64,000 nt of DNA, taken from the NCBI RefSeq assembly GCF_016278365.1, contig NZ_JADQBZ010000018.1, positions 25,173 through 89,172 on the forward strand, in the 5' to 3' direction. This stretch comes from Methanolobus sp. (GTDB lineage: Archaea > Halobacteriota > Methanosarcinia > Methanosarcinales > Methanosarcinaceae). The notes below the pieces were generated by a model that was not told the DNA's origin, did not search any database, and was given only the letters and a program-made list of their open reading frames with translations. Positions 16,938-28,541 of this stretch are shown piece by piece (positions within the stretch are counted from its first letter, which is position 1; the number at the start of each line of letters is the position of its first letter). The position numbers were made by a program, and so were the translations under genes.

Positions 16938-19900
16938 TTATAATTTGCACTCTTTCAGCTCACATTCTAAGAACCTGATCTCTCTTTCTACTTCTTCAAG
17001 TATCTGGGGAATAGCATCCTCACCGGTTTCTATTGCTTCCTCTATTTCCCTTGCAAGTTCTGCCAGGATATTGAAACCAACATTCAGTGCGGATCCCTTT
17101 ATTTTGTGAGTATCGAGTTTTATTTGTTCGATATCCATTTGCAATAAAGAGGTTTTTATCTTTTCGAGTTGCAGGGAAAAGGACTTTAATGCCATGGCTG
17201 TAAGCTTGTTCAGCAGGTCTTCATCACCGTTCACATTATCCAGCAATTTTTCCCTGTCGAAATGGACATTTTCTACTCTTCTTTCACAGGCTGCGATATT
17301 TACAGAGGATTTGAACCCAGGCAACCACTTATGCAAAAGGGACTGGATGGTGCCTTCTACAACAGGCTTGGTTGTATAGTCATCCATGCCTGCATCCAGG
17401 CAACGTTCTTTCTCGCCTTTTATTGTTCCTGCAGTCAGGGCAATGATCGGCACATGGCCGCCGATTTCGGCCTCTATTTTCCTGATTGCACTGGCCGCAT
17501 CATACCCGCTGAGCTCAGGCATCTGTACATCCATGAATATCAGGTTCGGTCCTGTATCCTCAAATGCCCGGACCGCTTCTTTTCCGTTGCCTGCCTTGAT
17601 AATATTCGCATGCGGTAAAGACCTTGAGAGAATGGTCGAGGCCAGGATCATATTGATTACATTGTCCTCTGCTATCAAAATGGTGTAATCATGATATAGT
17701 TGTCCTGCTGGCAGATGCTGCTCGCTTGTCCTGCCCGGTTGCTTTTGTTCTTCCTGTACAGAGTGGATCATAGTGATCGCTCCCAGGAGCTGACTCCTCC
17801 TGACTGGCTTGCCTATGCTGGATCGCACACCAAGTGCTTTGCACTCTTCATCGACGTATGAACTGTCCCATGAATTATGCAGGAGAATGACCGGATGGCA
17901 GTCAGGAGGGATATTCAATTCTTCACGCATTCTGCGGACCATCTCAAGTCCGTCCATAGAATGCATGCGATGGTCAGTGATAATAAGATCATAATTCTTT
18001 TGAATGCCTATCATTTCCAGCGCTTCATGGCCGCCGGATACAGTATCGGCCTGAATGCCTGCTTCCAGAAGCATATTCTTCAATATGGACCGATTGCTGC
18101 TGTTGTCATCAACAACCAGGACCTTACTGACATTCAAGATTTTATCTTCAATGATCCCTTCTCCCTTCTCTACAGGGAACGTGACATTGAAATGGAATAT
18201 ACTTCCCTTTCCGGGCTCGCTGTCAAGTTCAAGCTGCGAGCTCATCTTTTCCAGTAGCATGTTGGAGATGGTCAGCCCAAGCCCGGTCCCGCCATATTTT
18301 CGGGTAATGGAACCATCCGCCTGTGAGAACGAACCAAATATCCGGGACTGTTTATCCTTTGCAATACCTATTCCCGTATCCCTTACCGAAAATATGAACT
18401 TCATATCGTTAGTGTCCGGGACTGGAGAGGCTTCAACCTTTAGCTCGATCTCTCCATTTTCAGTGAATTTCACAGCATTGCCTACAAGGTTCACAAGCAC
18501 CTGTCTTAGTCTTAGCCTATCGGCAACAATATAGCGAGGCAGGTCTGAAGATATGTTCAACAGCAGTTCTAGTCCTTTCTCATGTGCCCTGTATTTCACG
18601 ATATCCGCTATCTGTTCACATAGTTCAAGAAGGTCGGCCTTCTCAGGATCTAGTTCCAGTTTGCCGGCCTCTATTTTGGACAGGTCCAGCACGTCATTTA
18701 TCAGGTCCAGCAGTGATGTCGCTGATGTGTAGACGGCCTGCATGTATTGCATTTGGGGTCCGCTCAGTTCCGTTCTCATCAGCAGGTCGGAAAACCCGAT
18801 GATACCATTAAGCGGAGTCCGCATCTCATGGCTCATATTAGCAAGGAACTCCGATTTTGCACTGCTGGCAGCTGTAGCCTCTTCCTCGGCCTTCTTTTGA
18901 GCGGTTATATCAGTGATCGCGATCAGGATAAACTTCTGAGAGAGGTCATATATCACTTCGCCGGAGAACAGGCCGTAAATGATCTCATCTCCATTTATGA
19001 CCGTGATTATTTCCTTGTTCTGTACTCTGCCAGTGGTTTCCAGTTCTCCTTTGATCTGCAACATTGTGTCCATGTCAGCAAGTTCCAGTTCACGAAGTGT
19101 TTTACCTACTACTTCTTGCCTGGATAGTTTCACTTTTTGCAGGAATGCTCTGTTCACATCGACAAGCTTGAAGTCGGGATAACTTATCAATGCCATCAGT
19201 GCAGGATTGTTGTCAAAGAGCTTCTGGAATTTGGTTAGGGCTGCCTGTTGCTGTGAAAGGTCTTTTGAGATGGAGAATATACAGTCATCGCCATCCCATT
19301 TGCCTGCCCAGCGACGTGTCTCGACAGGAATAAAGGTTCCGTTCCTGTGCTGAAGCGGCAGGATGCATGTGTCCTTCTCACCTTTCAACATTGAGGTAAA
19401 GGACTCTCTGGCCTCTCTCAGATGCATGTGTGAATACATTCCAAACATTCCCACTCCGGATATCTCTTCAAAAGTATAACCAAGCCGGTTGAAAAGTGCG
19501 GGATTTGCATAGAGCACTTTCCTCTCGTCTGTTCCTACCATGATGATATCGTCAAGGGTCGCAAAAAGTGTCCGGAAGTTCTCCTCGCTGGACTTGAGCT
19601 TGCTTTCTATCTCTTTGCGCTCATTGATGGCTGTATGGGTCCCATGCATGCGTAGAGGCCTTCCATTACTGTCATACCGGGAAACCCTTCCGTTAGCCTG
19701 GACCCATACCCATCGTCCATCTTTGTGTTTCATGCGGTATTCAGCCAGATAGTATTCTTTTCCGGAGGCTATTGTTGCTTGCAGTTCTCCTGTAACATAT
19801 TTCACATCATCAGGATGAATTAGCATGGACCAGAGCTCCATGCTGAAATCCGTGAAGTCATCATTGGTGTATCCGGTTATCTTTTCCCAGCTGTTCCGTC

Positions 19901-22556
19901 CTTCCAGGTTGATATGGCCGGTGACAAGGTCCAGATCCCATATCCCGGCGCAAGTCGCTTCGAGGGCCATATCAAGTGTATCGGTTCTCTTCTGCAACTG
20001 TTCCTGGGCTAGCTTGCGCTCGTTGATGTCACGGACCACAGCAAGTATCCTGTCATTGCCACCTATCTCGGTTCTTTTCTGGGATACCTCCACCCAGAAA
20101 TGCTCCCCATTCTCTTTCTTTGCCAGCCATTCGAATATGTGAGGTCCCTGGTCAATAGTTCTCAATGTATGCCCCAGAACATCCTCTTCAGTATAGTGAG
20201 GTACATTTGCACTCAGGTCGCCTATGTTTCCTGCAAGCACTCTTTCCTTGCTGGAGTAGCCATACATCTTCAGCATGGCCTCGTTAACATCAATTATCTT
20301 CTTGGTAGTAATGTCATGGATGAAAATGGCCTCGCTTGTGGAATTGAATATTTCCCGGTAGTTCTTTTCACTCTCAAACAGCGCTTCCTGGGTTCGCACG
20401 CGATCGGAAATGTCCCTGCATGTACAGAATACAAGTCTTTGCCCATTTCGTATAACTTCACAGGAGCTGATCTCCACGTCGATCAATGACCCGTCCTTGC
20501 GAGTGTGGCGTGTCAGTAAATGCTCTTCTGTGGAACGGACATCCTGCAATATATCCAGTAATTGCTCGCGTGTCCATTGCTTATCCCAGTCCCATATGTG
20601 CAGCTTAAGAACTTCTTCGGAGGAGTAACCAAGCATCTGTGCATATTTCCGGTTCGCCTCGTAGACTTTACCGTTCATGTCAACTATCACGGCTCCATCC
20701 CTGGATTGTTCGATAAGCAGACGCCGCCATAAAGCTTCCTCGGCAAGTTTCTCTTCCGCAAGCTTTCGCTCTGTGATGTCCTGTCCAATACCAAATATCC
20801 TGGTTCCTTCTTTCGTCTCTATGGGAACCACGTTCAATAGCAGCACTTTCTCTTTGCCGTTGACATTATAGAATGTCTCAAGCGTCTTTGGCTCAAGGAA
20901 TGGGGCATGTTCCGCCATTTGCTTCCCCTGGAGCCTTGGCGGGTCATAATCCCCGGCTTTCTTTTTCTTGAGCGCCTCCAGATCAGTTTCAAGGAACTTG
21001 AGTGCTGCATCGTTAGCATCTGTATAGTTGCCCTGTTCATCTGCAATGATGATAGGGCTGAGCATGGATTCAAAAAGAGTGCGATATTTTCTCTCGCTTT
21101 CCCGAAGAGCCTCATCGACAAGCTTTCGCTCTGTGATGTCCTGTAGCGTACCAATGACAGCATTCCTCTGCGAATTGTATTCTGCGACAGAATGAATATC
21201 CCTTATCTCTCCGTCGTTTTGCCTTGCTATCCGGAATTTCACATCATATGGCCGCTTTTTGCCTACCGCATCTTTGAGGGCTTTGTCAAGAAGTTCCCGG
21301 TATTCCGGTAATGAGACTTTCTGTGCTTCAGCAATGGTAAATTGGTTTTTTTCTACTCCGTATATTTTAAGCGCTTCTTCAGAAGCATGCACAGTGCCTG
21401 TGTTGAGATCAAACTCCCAGCTGCCCATATGCCCTATCTTCTGTGCATTGTTCAGCTGCATTTCCCTTTTACGCAGCTCTTCATCCTCTCTCTTCCTTTC
21501 AAACGCGCTGGCCATTATCCCTGCCACGACCCCCAGGAACGATATTTGCTCATGGGACCATGTATATTTCTTCCGGACGGTCTGAAATCCGATCATGCCA
21601 ATGGCATTTTCTTCCTTTTCCATGGGAATGTCCAGGGCAGATCTTATGGCATATTTTGTGAATTCTTCTCTTTCAGCATCTGCCTCTGGCGGAAGAGCTT
21701 CTGTAGCCGGGATATGTATTGGTTCAAGGTTAAACATGCGTTTTGCTAACCATGGCAGACTATCCATCGGAAAGTTCTGCATATGGGTCATCATGGACTT
21801 TATTCCCGGTGCACACCATTCATGGGCCATGCTCATTGTCTTGCCATCATCTGAAAAGAGATAGATACAACAACGATCGACATCAAAGAAGTTCCCGCAC
21901 ATCCTTAGTGCATTGTCAACAGTATCATTGAGCCTTTCATTGTGGACGCTGACAAAGCCGGCTGATATGCCGGCTACCAGTTCCTGGAACCTGAGCTGGA
22001 ATTGCAGTTGCTCTTCTGCTCTTTTGCGGCTGATCAGAAGTCCTGCCTGACGTGTATATATCTCGACAAGTTCCTCATCTGCCATTGTTTCCCCGGAAGC
22101 CATCAGGAGAACGAAGTAACCGATTATGATATTATCCTTTATTATCCTTGCTACAACGATCTCTCCGATGCCGAATATCTTCTCCAGGAGCCTTATGGTC
22201 CTGTGCGGGACTATACCATCGGTCAGTTCATATAGCGCTTTAAAACGAGTGATACTACAGTCTTTGATCCGGCTTTCTATACGACTGTCAATATCCCACT
22301 TTTTCCCGGCAAGTTCGATCCCCAGTATCGAACTGGCTTTTTTAATGTGCTCAAATGATCCTGAGATAGCTACGGTAGTAAAACATTTTTCATCCTCATT
22401 TAACAGGTTGAAGGCTGCATACCTGGCCCCTGCTATTTCGGCAAGGTCATCTATGACCTTCTGGTAATAGATCTCTGCGGCAGAACTCTGGAAAAGCTCC
22501 TCTGAAGATGCAACCAGTTTTTTAAGTCTCTTGTTCTCTTCCGTTTTATCTGTCAT
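16938..22556 (-). CDS. Giant hybrid sensor histidine kinase (2 GAF, 7 PAS, HisKA, HATPase, 2 REC, HPt)
   Basis: A 1872-residue cytosolic phosphorelay protein with no membrane segment. Domain order by motif: GAF-like (about 20-170), GAF (205-365), then seven PAS/PAC units (about 378-1225), most ending in an ITERK or INERK linker. HisKA has [13 protein letters not shown] with phospho-acceptor His1243. HATPase shows [20 protein letters not shown] and GGTGLGL. REC1 carries Asp1528 (IITDHRM), REC2 Asp1676 (IFMDVQMPE). HPt has His1817 in [12 protein letters not shown]. This complete four-step BarA-like relay is bacterial in style, so bacterial ancestry is likely. No separate response regulator is adjacent. 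A tnpB element lies only about 35 bases before the start, so the original promoter may have been displaced. Confidence 0.92.
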   Translation of the reverse strand: MTDKTEENKRLKKLVASSEELFQSSAAEIYYQKVIDDLAEIAGARYAAFNLLNEDEKCFTTVAISGSFEHIKKASSILGIELAGKKWDIDSRIESRIKDCSITRFKALYELTDGIVPHRTIRLLEKIFGIGEIVVARIIKDNIIIGYFVLLMASGETMADEELVEIYTRQAGLLISRKRAEEQLQFQLRFQELVAGISAGFVSVHNERLNDTVDNALRMCGNFFDVDRCCIYLFSDDGKTMSMAHEWCAPGIKSMMTHMQNFPMDSLPWLAKRMFNLEPIHIPATEALPPEADAEREEFTKYAIRSALDIPMEKEENAIGMIGFQTVRKKYTWSHEQISFLGVVAGIMASAFERKREDEELRKREMQLNNAQKIGHMGSWEFDLNTGTVHASEEALKIYGVEKNQFTIAEAQKVSLPEYRELLDKALKDAVGKKRPYDVKFRIARQNDGEIRDIHSVAEYNSQRNAVIGTLQDITERKLVDEALRESERKYRTLFESMLSPIIIADEQGNYTDANDAALKFLETDLEALKKKKAGDYDPPRLQGKQMAEHAPFLEPKTLETFYNVNGKEKVLLLNVVPIETKEGTRIFGIGQDITERKLAEEKLAEEALWRRLLIEQSRDGAVIVDMNGKVYEANRKYAQMLGYSSEEVLKLHIWDWDKQWTREQLLDILQDVRSTEEHLLTRHTRKDGSLIDVEISSCEVIRNGQRLVFCTCRDISDRVRTQEALFESEKNYREIFNSTSEAIFIHDITTKKIIDVNEAMLKMYGYSSKERVLAGNIGDLSANVPHYTEEDVLGHTLRTIDQGPHIFEWLAKKENGEHFWVEVSQKRTEIGGNDRILAVVRDINERKLAQEQLQKRTDTLDMALEATCAGIWDLDLVTGHINLEGRNSWEKITGYTNDDFTDFSMELWSMLIHPDDVKYVTGELQATIASGKEYYLAEYRMKHKDGRWVWVQANGRVSRYDSNGRPLRMHGTHTAINERKEIESKLKSSEENFRTLFATLDDIIMVGTDERKVLYANPALFNRLGYTFEEISGVGMFGMYSHMHLREARESFTSMLKGEKDTCILPLQHRNGTFIPVETRRWAGKWDGDDCIFSISKDLSQQQAALTKFQKLFDNNPALMALISYPDFKLVDVNRAFLQKVKLSRQEVVGKTLRELELADMDTMLQIKGELETTGRVQNKEIITVINGDEIIYGLFSGEVIYDLSQKFILIAITDITAQKKAEEEATAASSAKSEFLANMSHEMRTPLNGIIGFSDLLMRTELSGPQMQYMQAVYTSATSLLDLINDVLDLSKIEAGKLELDPEKADLLELCEQIADIVKYRAHEKGLELLLNISSDLPRYIVADRLRLRQVLVNLVGNAVKFTENGEIELKVEASPVPDTNDMKFIFSVRDTGIGIAKDKQSRIFGSFSQADGSITRKYGGTGLGLTISNMLLEKMSSQLELDSEPGKGSIFHFNVTFPVEKGEGIIEDKILNVSKVLVVDDNSSNRSILKNMLLEAGIQADTVSGGHEALEMIGIQKNYDLIITDHRMHSMDGLEMVRRMREELNIPPDCHPVILLHNSWDSSYVDEECKALGVRSSIGKPVRRSQLLGAITMIHSVQEEQKQPGRTSEQHLPAGQLYHDYTILIAEDNVINMILASTILSRSLPHANIIKAGNGKEAVRAFEDTGPNLIFMDVQMPELSGYDAASAIRKIEAEIGGHVPIIALTAGTIKGEKERCLDAGMDDYTTKPVVEGTIQSLLHKWLPGFKSSVNIAACERRVENVHFDREKLLDNVNGDEDLLNKLTAMALKSFSLQLEKIKTSLLQMDIEQIKLDTHKIKGSALNVGFNILAELAREIEEAIETGEDAIPQILEEVEREIRFLECELKECKL

Positions 22557-22589
22557 ATGCTTTGTAGCTGTGTAATTGCGTAATAGTTT

Positions 22590-22760
22590 ACGTGAACTAC
22601 CACCGGTTAAAACCGGTGGCTTCCTACTTCGTTCCCCTGACTTGTGCCAGTGAGTCCATAGGCTCTTCCCACAGTTCCTGCGGTGTTTAAGTTACTCAAT
22701 GCTATTTTCTTGCTGTTGATAGATGCATTGATGTCTCTGTCATGCAATGTTTTACATGCT
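22590..22760 (-). ncRNA. Candidate omega-RNA of tnpB copy 2
   Basis: By analogy with other TnpB loci, the guide RNA should span the end of tnpB and the hairpin at 22600-22619. The guide would come from flanking DNA below 22590, which is the 5' leader of the kinase gene. The arrangement is seen; transcription is inferred. Confidence 0.35.
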
Positions 22761-23866
22761 GGACATTTCCATTCCCTGATATCAAGAGTTAATTCCTTGA
22801 ACTTGTATCCACAGACATTACACAATTTAGAGGATGCATCAAACCGACCTATCTTCAGGATAGTTTTGCCAAACCATTCTGCCTTGTAGATCAACTTGTC
22901 CACAAATCCAGACCAACCAACATCACTGATGCTTTGAGCTAAACAATGATTCCTAACCATTCCTTTTACATTCAGGTCTTCTATCGCAATGGCTTGACTT
23001 TCGCGAATTATCATTGCTGAGACCTTATGCTGGAAATCGTATCTCTGGTTAGCTATCAACTGATGATGTTTTGCAAGTCTGGCAACAGCTTTTTTCCTAT
23101 TCTTTGAACCTTTCGGTTTTCTGGATACACTCCTCTGTAATTTGACGAGTTTCTTCAGTGACCTTTTCAGGAACTTAGGATTTTCAATTTCTTCTCCTGT
23201 TGAGAGAACAGCAAAGGTCTTGATGCCAACATCAATTCCAACGGTTGTTTCCTCCGTAAATAATTCAGGTTCAGGATAAGGTGCGTGGTCTTCGATCAGA
23301 ATACTTACGTGATATCTTCCAGCCGATGTCCTGGAAACTGTTACTGTCTTGAGAACCTTGAATTCCTTGTTTAATTTCTGATCAAGGATAATTTCTCCGT
23401 TAACTTCCTTTGTCACAAGGTTATTCTCAATGAATTCCTTGCTCAGAAAATCCCGATGAAGAATTATCTTTATCCAACCTATTTTTGGGAAATATATTTG
23501 AGAGGAAGTCAGGTTGATCTGATAGTTTTGAGGGATCTGAAATGAGAAATGGTTGTCTTTCTTACTTTTCCAGGTTGGATAGGAACCATTTCCTTCAAAG
23601 AAGTTCTTGAATCCCGTCAACAAATTCCGGTTGGCTTGTTGCAATGATTGAGAATTAATATCTTTTAACCAGGTAAACGTTTCCTTGAGGGAAATAAGAT
23701 GGTTATTAAGATCTATCTCCGTAACGTTTACTTTGAACTTTCCATACATCAGATTCTTGATTGAAAGAGAACGATTGTATACGAATCGAGCAGCTCCAAA
23801 ATGTTGCTCTAACAAAGCGCTTTGTTCTCTGTTTGGATAGATTCGATATACATTACCCTTTTTCAT
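22607..23866 (-). CDS. tnpB: TnpB RNA-guided nuclease, copy 2 (intact)
   Basis: A 419-residue TnpB with all catalytic parts. The N-terminus YRIYPNREQSALLEQHFGAARFVYN is the classic TnpB helix-turn-helix start, shown here only as the motif YPNREQ followed by ARFVYN. RuvC residues are Asp212 (GIDVGIKTFAV), Glu296 (IAIEDLNVKGM) and Asp378 (HDRDINASIN). The zinc ribbon cysteines are 349/352 and 368/371. It belongs to a different TnpB subgroup from copy 1: the sequences differ widely outside the motifs. So these are independent arrivals, not a local duplication. The stop codon lies inside the right-end hairpin. Confidence 0.92.
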   Translation of the reverse strand: MKKGNVYRIYPNREQSALLEQHFGAARFVYNRSLSIKNLMYGKFKVNVTEIDLNNHLISLKETFTWLKDINSQSLQQANRNLLTGFKNFFEGNGSYPTWKSKKDNHFSFQIPQNYQINLTSSQIYFPKIGWIKIILHRDFLSKEFIENNLVTKEVNGEIILDQKLNKEFKVLKTVTVSRTSAGRYHVSILIEDHAPYPEPELFTEETTVGIDVGIKTFAVLSTGEEIENPKFLKRSLKKLVKLQRSVSRKPKGSKNRKKAVARLAKHHQLIANQRYDFQHKVSAMIIRESQAIAIEDLNVKGMVRNHCLAQSISDVGWSGFVDKLIYKAEWFGKTILKIGRFDASSKLCNVCGYKFKELTLDIREWKCPACKTLHDRDINASINSKKIALSNLNTAGTVGRAYGLTGTSQGNEVGSHRF

Positions 23867-24194
23867 TCAAACTACTTACTTGAGAATTAGTTAATTATGC
23901 ACATGTTTGCATGGGATATATGCTTTTTTTTGTTTGGGACGCAATTCATCCACCTGTTCCATTTCATAGAAATGGAACTCCCATCAAATCGAAGATTTAA
24001 TGGAGGTTAAAACCGGGGGTCTTCTTGCTTCACGCTGATAAAATAATCACTTCATATATAAATAATTATTTTATTGTATAATAATGCTAGTTCCTAATAT
24101 GTTTGTTTTGAAAGTTTGCAGTGTATATTCCCTGTACTTCTGCAGGTGCCGTAAACTCCGGAAAGACTAATATTAACGCCTTGATAACATCAGA

Positions 24195-24202
24195 TTTATA
24201 TA
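24195..24202 (+). promoter_or_regulatory. TATA box of the YdjM-like gene
   Basis: tttatata lies about 27 bases before the ATG at 24226, ideal for a leaderless archaeal transcript. It also argues against the earlier in-frame codons at 24121 and 24202 being the start. Confidence 0.5.
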
Positions 24203-24225
24203 TGTCATCTTTATATATTTATACC

Positions 24226-24810
24226 ATGCCCTATCCAATATTCCACCTGATGTTCTTTGTATTCTGCATATCTCTTGTGGGTGTGTTTGCAGTTCTCACT
24301 TCATCTTTCAGGAGGGAGATCAGTCTCAGGGACACCGGGCATCTTGGAACGCTGTTTATTGTAGGGGGCATAGGCTCTCTTTTCCCTGATGTACCTGCTG
24401 TGTGGAACTATTTCCTGCATGGCAACCTCAAACACACCATGATCGGTCCGGTACCTACGCACTCGCTTTTTTTTGGAATTGTGGCTTTTGCTCTTGCCGT
24501 AATGTTTGGCTATCTTATTTACAGGAACATATCCAGGGCAACATCTATTGGCATCTTTGCAGAGGCGGCTTTCCTTTCCCATCTGCTGCTAGATGATGTG
24601 GCCGATGGCGGCCTGACATATCTTTACCCTATTTATAATGAGCCCCTCAGCATCTTTGTCTTCATGAATGTGAACCTGTCAGACGTGAATTTCTTCTACT
24701 ATAATTTTGCATGCTTTGTGTCCGTGTTCTTCATCTTCTGCGTAATGCTGATGGCTCTGCTGGCTTTGAAGGACCTGGGATTTGGCTTCAGGTACGAGCC
24801 TATGGATTAA
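24226..24810 (+). CDS. YdjM/DUF457-like membrane protein (putative metal-dependent hydrolase)
   Basis: A 194-residue protein with about five membrane helices. Short conserved phrases match the LexA-regulated YdjM family: GGIGSLFPDVPAVW near the start of the second helix, THSLFFGIVAF, and LSHLLLDDVADGGL. The aspartate and histidine positions in these phrases resemble the metal-site pattern of the family, for which no substrate is known. The reading frame is open from 24121, but the TATA box at 24195 makes the methionine at 24226 (MPYPIFHLMFF) the better start. The gene begins about 190 bases after the left end of tnpB copy 2. Confidence 0.7.
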   Translation: MPYPIFHLMFFVFCISLVGVFAVLTSSFRREISLRDTGHLGTLFIVGGIGSLFPDVPAVWNYFLHGNLKHTMIGPVPTHSLFFGIVAFALAVMFGYLIYRNISRATSIGIFAEAAFLSHLLLDDVADGGLTYLYPIYNEPLSIFVFMNVNLSDVNFFYYNFACFVSVFFIFCVMLMALLALKDLGFGFRYEPMD

Positions 24811-24869
24811 AAAGAGAATAAAAAAGATGGTTCCTGAAATTAGCTTGATGGGAAAACTTTAATTTGAAA

Positions 24870-25640
24870 TCATACAGCAGCCCATCCACCATCAACACAG
24901 ATATGCTCGCCCGTCAAATAACTGGAATTGTCCGACGCAAGATATATCAGCAAACCATCCATCTCACCCGGTCTGCCAATTCGTTTCATAGGGCATCTTG
25001 ATCGAATGAAATTCTGAAATTCATCGTCGGAGATGAGATCTTCCGTCATTTCAGACTCAAAGAATCCAGGTCCTATAGCATTCACAGTAATTCCGTATTG
25101 TGCCCACTCGCCTGCCAGTGCTCTTGTAAGGTTGACCTCTCCTCCTTTTGACGCATGATAAGAAGAGACCGGGTATTGTGTATTTCCAATCACACCATAC
25201 ATTGAAGCTATGTTGATTATCCTGCCATAATTGCGTTCTTTCATCTTTCTGGCAGCGTGTTTTGCGAAGAAGAACACACCTCTGAGATTTGTATCAAGCA
25301 CTTTATCCCATTCTTCTCCAGTCATATTTTCCGCCGGTGCAAAAGAAGACGTTCCTGCATTGTTTACCAGAATGTCCAGTTTCCCGAATTCCTCAACTGT
25401 ACGCTCGACAACATTTATGACATCATTTTCTATCAAAACATCGCACTTTACTGCGAGACACTTTGCGCCAATTTTCTCCAGCTCTTCCTTAAGCACTTCT
25501 AATTTCTCGATTCTTCTTGCTGCAATAGTAATATTTGCTCCGGCATTAGCTAATGCTTTAGCAAACTGGATCCCCAATCCGCTAGAGGCACCGGTCACAA
25601 TTGCAACCTTGCCAGTAAGATCGAATAGATTACTTTTCAT
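24870..25640 (-). CDS. SDR family NAD(P)-dependent oxidoreductase
   Basis: A classical short-chain dehydrogenase of 256 residues. VTGASSGLG is the cofactor loop, LVNNAGTSS the NNAG motif, and the catalytic set is Ser in INIASMYG with Tyr-x3-Lys in YHASKGG. ITVNAIGPGFFESEMT and the LTGEHICVDGGWAAV ending match FabG or gluconate/glucose dehydrogenase-like enzymes. The basic residues after the first strand (AARRIEKL) suggest NADP(H). The start at 25640 is chosen because GGGGGT lies about ten bases upstream; the frame itself is open from 25661. The substrate cannot be told. Confidence 0.85.
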   Translation of the reverse strand: MKSNLFDLTGKVAIVTGASSGLGIQFAKALANAGANITIAARRIEKLEVLKEELEKIGAKCLAVKCDVLIENDVINVVERTVEEFGKLDILVNNAGTSSFAPAENMTGEEWDKVLDTNLRGVFFFAKHAARKMKERNYGRIINIASMYGVIGNTQYPVSSYHASKGGEVNLTRALAGEWAQYGITVNAIGPGFFESEMTEDLISDDEFQNFIRSRCPMKRIGRPGEMDGLLIYLASDNSSYLTGEHICVDGGWAAV

Positions 25641-25861
25641 ACACCAATTACCCCCGATCATTATAATTTATTTTAATCTTGTTCTTGCTAATGATCAAGA
25701 TCATACAAATTAATGGGATAAGGCTGATCTTTCAGACTAATCCCTATTCTAAAATAGAATTTATAGTTATATAATATCTGTATATGGTAGCTTCAGTGCC
25801 TCTTCAACTATCACATCAATTCGTAGTGCCTCTTACGCGAAGTTCCCGTTCTGAGTTCCAC

Positions 25862-27574
25862 TTAGCAGGAGAAATATGCATTGAGCACATACTCCTGCAT
25901 CATCCTGTGGGTATTGAAGAATGAGCCGTTTATGGCAATGGAATACCGCATCATGTCAATGAAACGCCCGCGATCCTGGTAGTAGAGGGGAATGACTATA
26001 TTTTCCAGCTTGTCATAGAGTGAGTCTGCATCCTTTGAGTGGTTGCGGTCCTCGGCATTTTCCGGGATCCCATTGCCGATAGACCAGCCGGTCAGTCCTT
26101 CTATGTGTCCTTCTATCCACCATCCATCAGGCACGCTCAGGTTGGGGACACCGTTAAGGGCAGCTTTCATCCCGCTTGTACCGGAAGCTTCCATAGGAGG
26201 CTCGGGTGTGTTAAGCCAGATGTCGACCCCCGCTGTCATCATTGCCCCCAGGGTCATGTTGTAGTTCTCAAGGTATACCAACTTAATCTCATTGCCAAGT
26301 GCCTGCTTTGCCTGGAAAATGCGTTGGATGAGCTCCTTGCCTCCCTGATCCTTAGGGTGCGCTTTACCTGCATAGATTATCTGGATATTTCCTGTATGGG
26401 TAGATATATTTTTAAGATGTTCAATGTCCTGGAACAGCAGATCTCCGCGCTTGTAGGTTGCAGCCCTTCTGGCAAAGCCTATTGTCAGCACATTCTCATC
26501 AAGTTCTGCACCGGTCTGCGTGTTGACAAAGTCGATCAGTTTTTTCTTGGCTTGCAAATGGGCGTCCCATACTTTGTCCTTTGGGATGTTGAGTGCGTAG
26601 CGAAGGCTGAAATTATCCCGTTGCCACATCGGGATATACTGGTCGAACAATTGCCTGAAAGGTTCAGACACCCAGGTTGCAGCGTGAACACCGTTGGTGA
26701 TGGAGTTTATGGTATATCCTGCAAACAGTTGTCTGGAAGCTTCTCCGTGCATTTTGGCAACGCCATTGACATAACGGCTCAGGTTAAGGGCCAGACGGGT
26801 CATGTTAAGGGTATTGCCGTTATGCAGTACTCCGTCAAGTGCAAAAAAGTCGTCTCGCTGGCCAATGACCATCTGTGCCATTTCCCGGGGAAAACGATCA
26901 TGACCGGCGGGTACTATAGTATGGGTCGTGAACACGCATTTCCTCTGCACAGCATTGCGGTCTTCTGCTATAAGCTGTTTCCTGCCAGCAATTCGTGCTT
27001 CTTCGTCGAGCAGTTCCAGTGTCAGGAGTGCAGCATGCCCTTCATTCATATGGAAACTCCGGATGCTCCTGTAGCCAAGTTCCCTGAGCATTCTGATGCC
27101 TCCTACACCGAGGATGAGTTCCTGGCAGAGACGGTAGTAATCGTCTCCGCCGTAGAGATGATGGGTCAGTGTCCGGTCCCATTGGGAATTCTCAGGCATG
27201 TCCGCATCAAGGAAGATCACAGGCACATTAAAACCGGTTACTCCTTTAACCTCGTATTTCCAGGCCCGCAAATGCACTATTCTCCCATGCACGGTCACCT
27301 GGACCCTTGAAGGCATTTCCTGCATAAACTCTTCCACATTCCATGGTGCAGGTTCTTCATGCTGCCATCCGTCATCTCCCAGACGCTGGCGGAAGTAACC
27401 TTTTCGGTAGAGTAAAGTGACTGCTATCATGGGCACTTTGAGGTCGGCTGCCGAGCGAATAGTGTCGCCGGCGAGTACTCCAAGGCCGCCACTGTAGGTG
27501 TGGATCCTTTCCTCGATGCCTATCTCCATTGAGAAATAGGCGATGGAACGTCTTTCAATGAGCAATTCCTGCAT
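25862..27574 (-). CDS. glgP: Alpha-glucan (glycogen) phosphorylase
   Basis: A 570-residue short-form glucan phosphorylase. It releases glucose-1-phosphate from glycogen-like storage polymer with phosphate and PLP. Recognisable parts are [26 protein letters not shown] at the N-terminus (motif [11 protein letters not shown]), [25 protein letters not shown], and the PLP region [25 protein letters not shown] with the lysine in GMKAALNG. Length matches the archaeal and bacterial short family rather than the 800-residue animal form. It lies 40 bases behind a Pfk-2-type kinase gene in the same direction. The pair looks like a glycogen-breakdown operon. Confidence 0.9.
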   Translation of the reverse strand: MQELLIERRSIAYFSMEIGIEERIHTYSGGLGVLAGDTIRSAADLKVPMIAVTLLYRKGYFRQRLGDDGWQHEEPAPWNVEEFMQEMPSRVQVTVHGRIVHLRAWKYEVKGVTGFNVPVIFLDADMPENSQWDRTLTHHLYGGDDYYRLCQELILGVGGIRMLRELGYRSIRSFHMNEGHAALLTLELLDEEARIAGRKQLIAEDRNAVQRKCVFTTHTIVPAGHDRFPREMAQMVIGQRDDFFALDGVLHNGNTLNMTRLALNLSRYVNGVAKMHGEASRQLFAGYTINSITNGVHAATWVSEPFRQLFDQYIPMWQRDNFSLRYALNIPKDKVWDAHLQAKKKLIDFVNTQTGAELDENVLTIGFARRAATYKRGDLLFQDIEHLKNISTHTGNIQIIYAGKAHPKDQGGKELIQRIFQAKQALGNEIKLVYLENYNMTLGAMMTAGVDIWLNTPEPPMEASGTSGMKAALNGVPNLSVPDGWWIEGHIEGLTGWSIGNGIPENAEDRNHSKDADSLYDKLENIVIPLYYQDRGRFIDMMRYSIAINGSFFNTHRMMQEYVLNAYFSC

Positions 27575-27614
27575 ATTAGTCTCCTGATCGTACTGTTTGT
27601 AAGTGGCTGAGCAT

Positions 27615-28541
27615 TTATATCATTTTTGCGTAGAGGCGCTCGGTGTCCTCTTTCCGGCAGAGTTCTGTTCCCGGTGTCATTACAGCTGCAGAACCTGCGG
27701 CCAATCCGTACAGCACAGCCTGACGCAGTGTTTTGCCTCTTGAGAGGCCTAAGGCAATGCCTGCGACCATGCTGTCACCGGCTCCCACTTTACTGCTGAT
27801 GGGTACTGTAGGCGGGACCATGCGCTCAACAATTTCTTCTGAGACCAGCAGGGCACCGGCAGCGCCCAGAGAGATGACTATTACCTCACACATGCCAGCC
27901 TTTATTATCCTCTTTGCTTCTTCCAGTATCTGTGGCTCTTCCATAACATCCTGGCCTGCCAGTTTCTGGAACTCCCGTATATTGGGCTTGATGAGATAGA
28001 CACCTTCCTGCAGCGCTTTCTCAAGAGCTTCACCGGATGCATCAACAATTACCTTTGCCCCGATATCTTTCCCGATGCGTGCCACACGGGCATAGAGGTC
28101 AGACGGTACGCCCATTGGAAGACTCCCGCTGGTTATAAGGTAATCCGGTGTCGGGCTGGCAGAGGACAGCTCCCGCAGGCATCGCTCCCATTCATCTGCC
28201 TGCAGCTGCGGACCAGGCATCCCGAAGCGGTACTGCTGCCCGGTAGATCCTTCCAGCACTATAAGGTTCTCCCTGGTCATTCCTTTAATGGGCAAGGGAC
28301 GCAGTTCAACTCCTTCCTGCTCCAGGAGCGTATTAAGCATCTGTCCGGCCATCCCTCCCGACGGGTAGACAAGCAGCGATTCTCCTCCCAATTTCTTGAT
28401 AGCCCGGGATACATTGACACCACCTCCGCCAGGCTCATACTGAGCGGGTTTGCAGTAAAGCTTGTGTTCAGGTATCACATGTTCAGTGCTTGTGCTCTTG
28501 TCGATGGCAGGGTTCATTGTCAGGGTAATGATCGTTCTCAT
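27615..28541 (-). CDS. pfkB: Pfk-2 (PfkB-type) ATP-dependent 6-phosphofructokinase
   Basis: A 308-residue ribokinase-family enzyme. It phosphorylates fructose-6-phosphate with ATP. The sequence follows Escherichia coli Pfk-2 closely: [36 protein letters not shown]-like [35 protein letters not shown] and the anion-hole motif [10 protein letters not shown] near the end. The start at 28541 is preferred to 28559 because GGAG lies eight bases upstream. Methanosarcinales are known for ADP-dependent phosphofructokinase, so this bacterial-type enzyme suggests horizontal gain. It is first in the operon with the glucan phosphorylase. Confidence 0.88.
   Translation of the reverse strand: MRTIITLTMNPAIDKSTSTEHVIPEHKLYCKPAQYEPGGGGVNVSRAIKKLGGESLLVYPSGGMAGQMLNTLLEQEGVELRPLPIKGMTRENLIVLEGSTGQQYRFGMPGPQLQADEWERCLRELSSASPTPDYLITSGSLPMGVPSDLYARVARIGKDIGAKVIVDASGEALEKALQEGVYLIKPNIREFQKLAGQDVMEEPQILEEAKRIIKAGMCEVIVISLGAAGALLVSEEIVERMVPPTVPISSKVGAGDSMVAGIALGLSRGKTLRQAVLYGLAAGSAAVMTPGTELCRKEDTERLYAKMI

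Larger units (their letters stand above)
22590..24035 (-). mobile_element. IS200/IS605-group element carrying only tnpB, copy 2
   Basis: The right end has a perfect hairpin, ccaccggttaaaaccggtgg (22600-22619). It contains the tnpB stop codon. The left end, beyond the tnpB start, has a 23-base hairpin at 23956-23978 (gttccatttc/gaaatggaac). It also has a half copy of the right-end core, ggttaaaaccggggg, near 24006-24020. No tnpA is present. The element sits directly upstream of the giant kinase gene and may supply or block its transcription. Outer limits are approximate. Confidence 0.75.

Noticed and set aside
26039..27310. A 423-codon frame opposite the glucan phosphorylase gene.
   Set aside because: It is antisense to a clearly identified enzyme and reads as low-complexity shadow sequence; such frames are common opposite G/C-ending codons.
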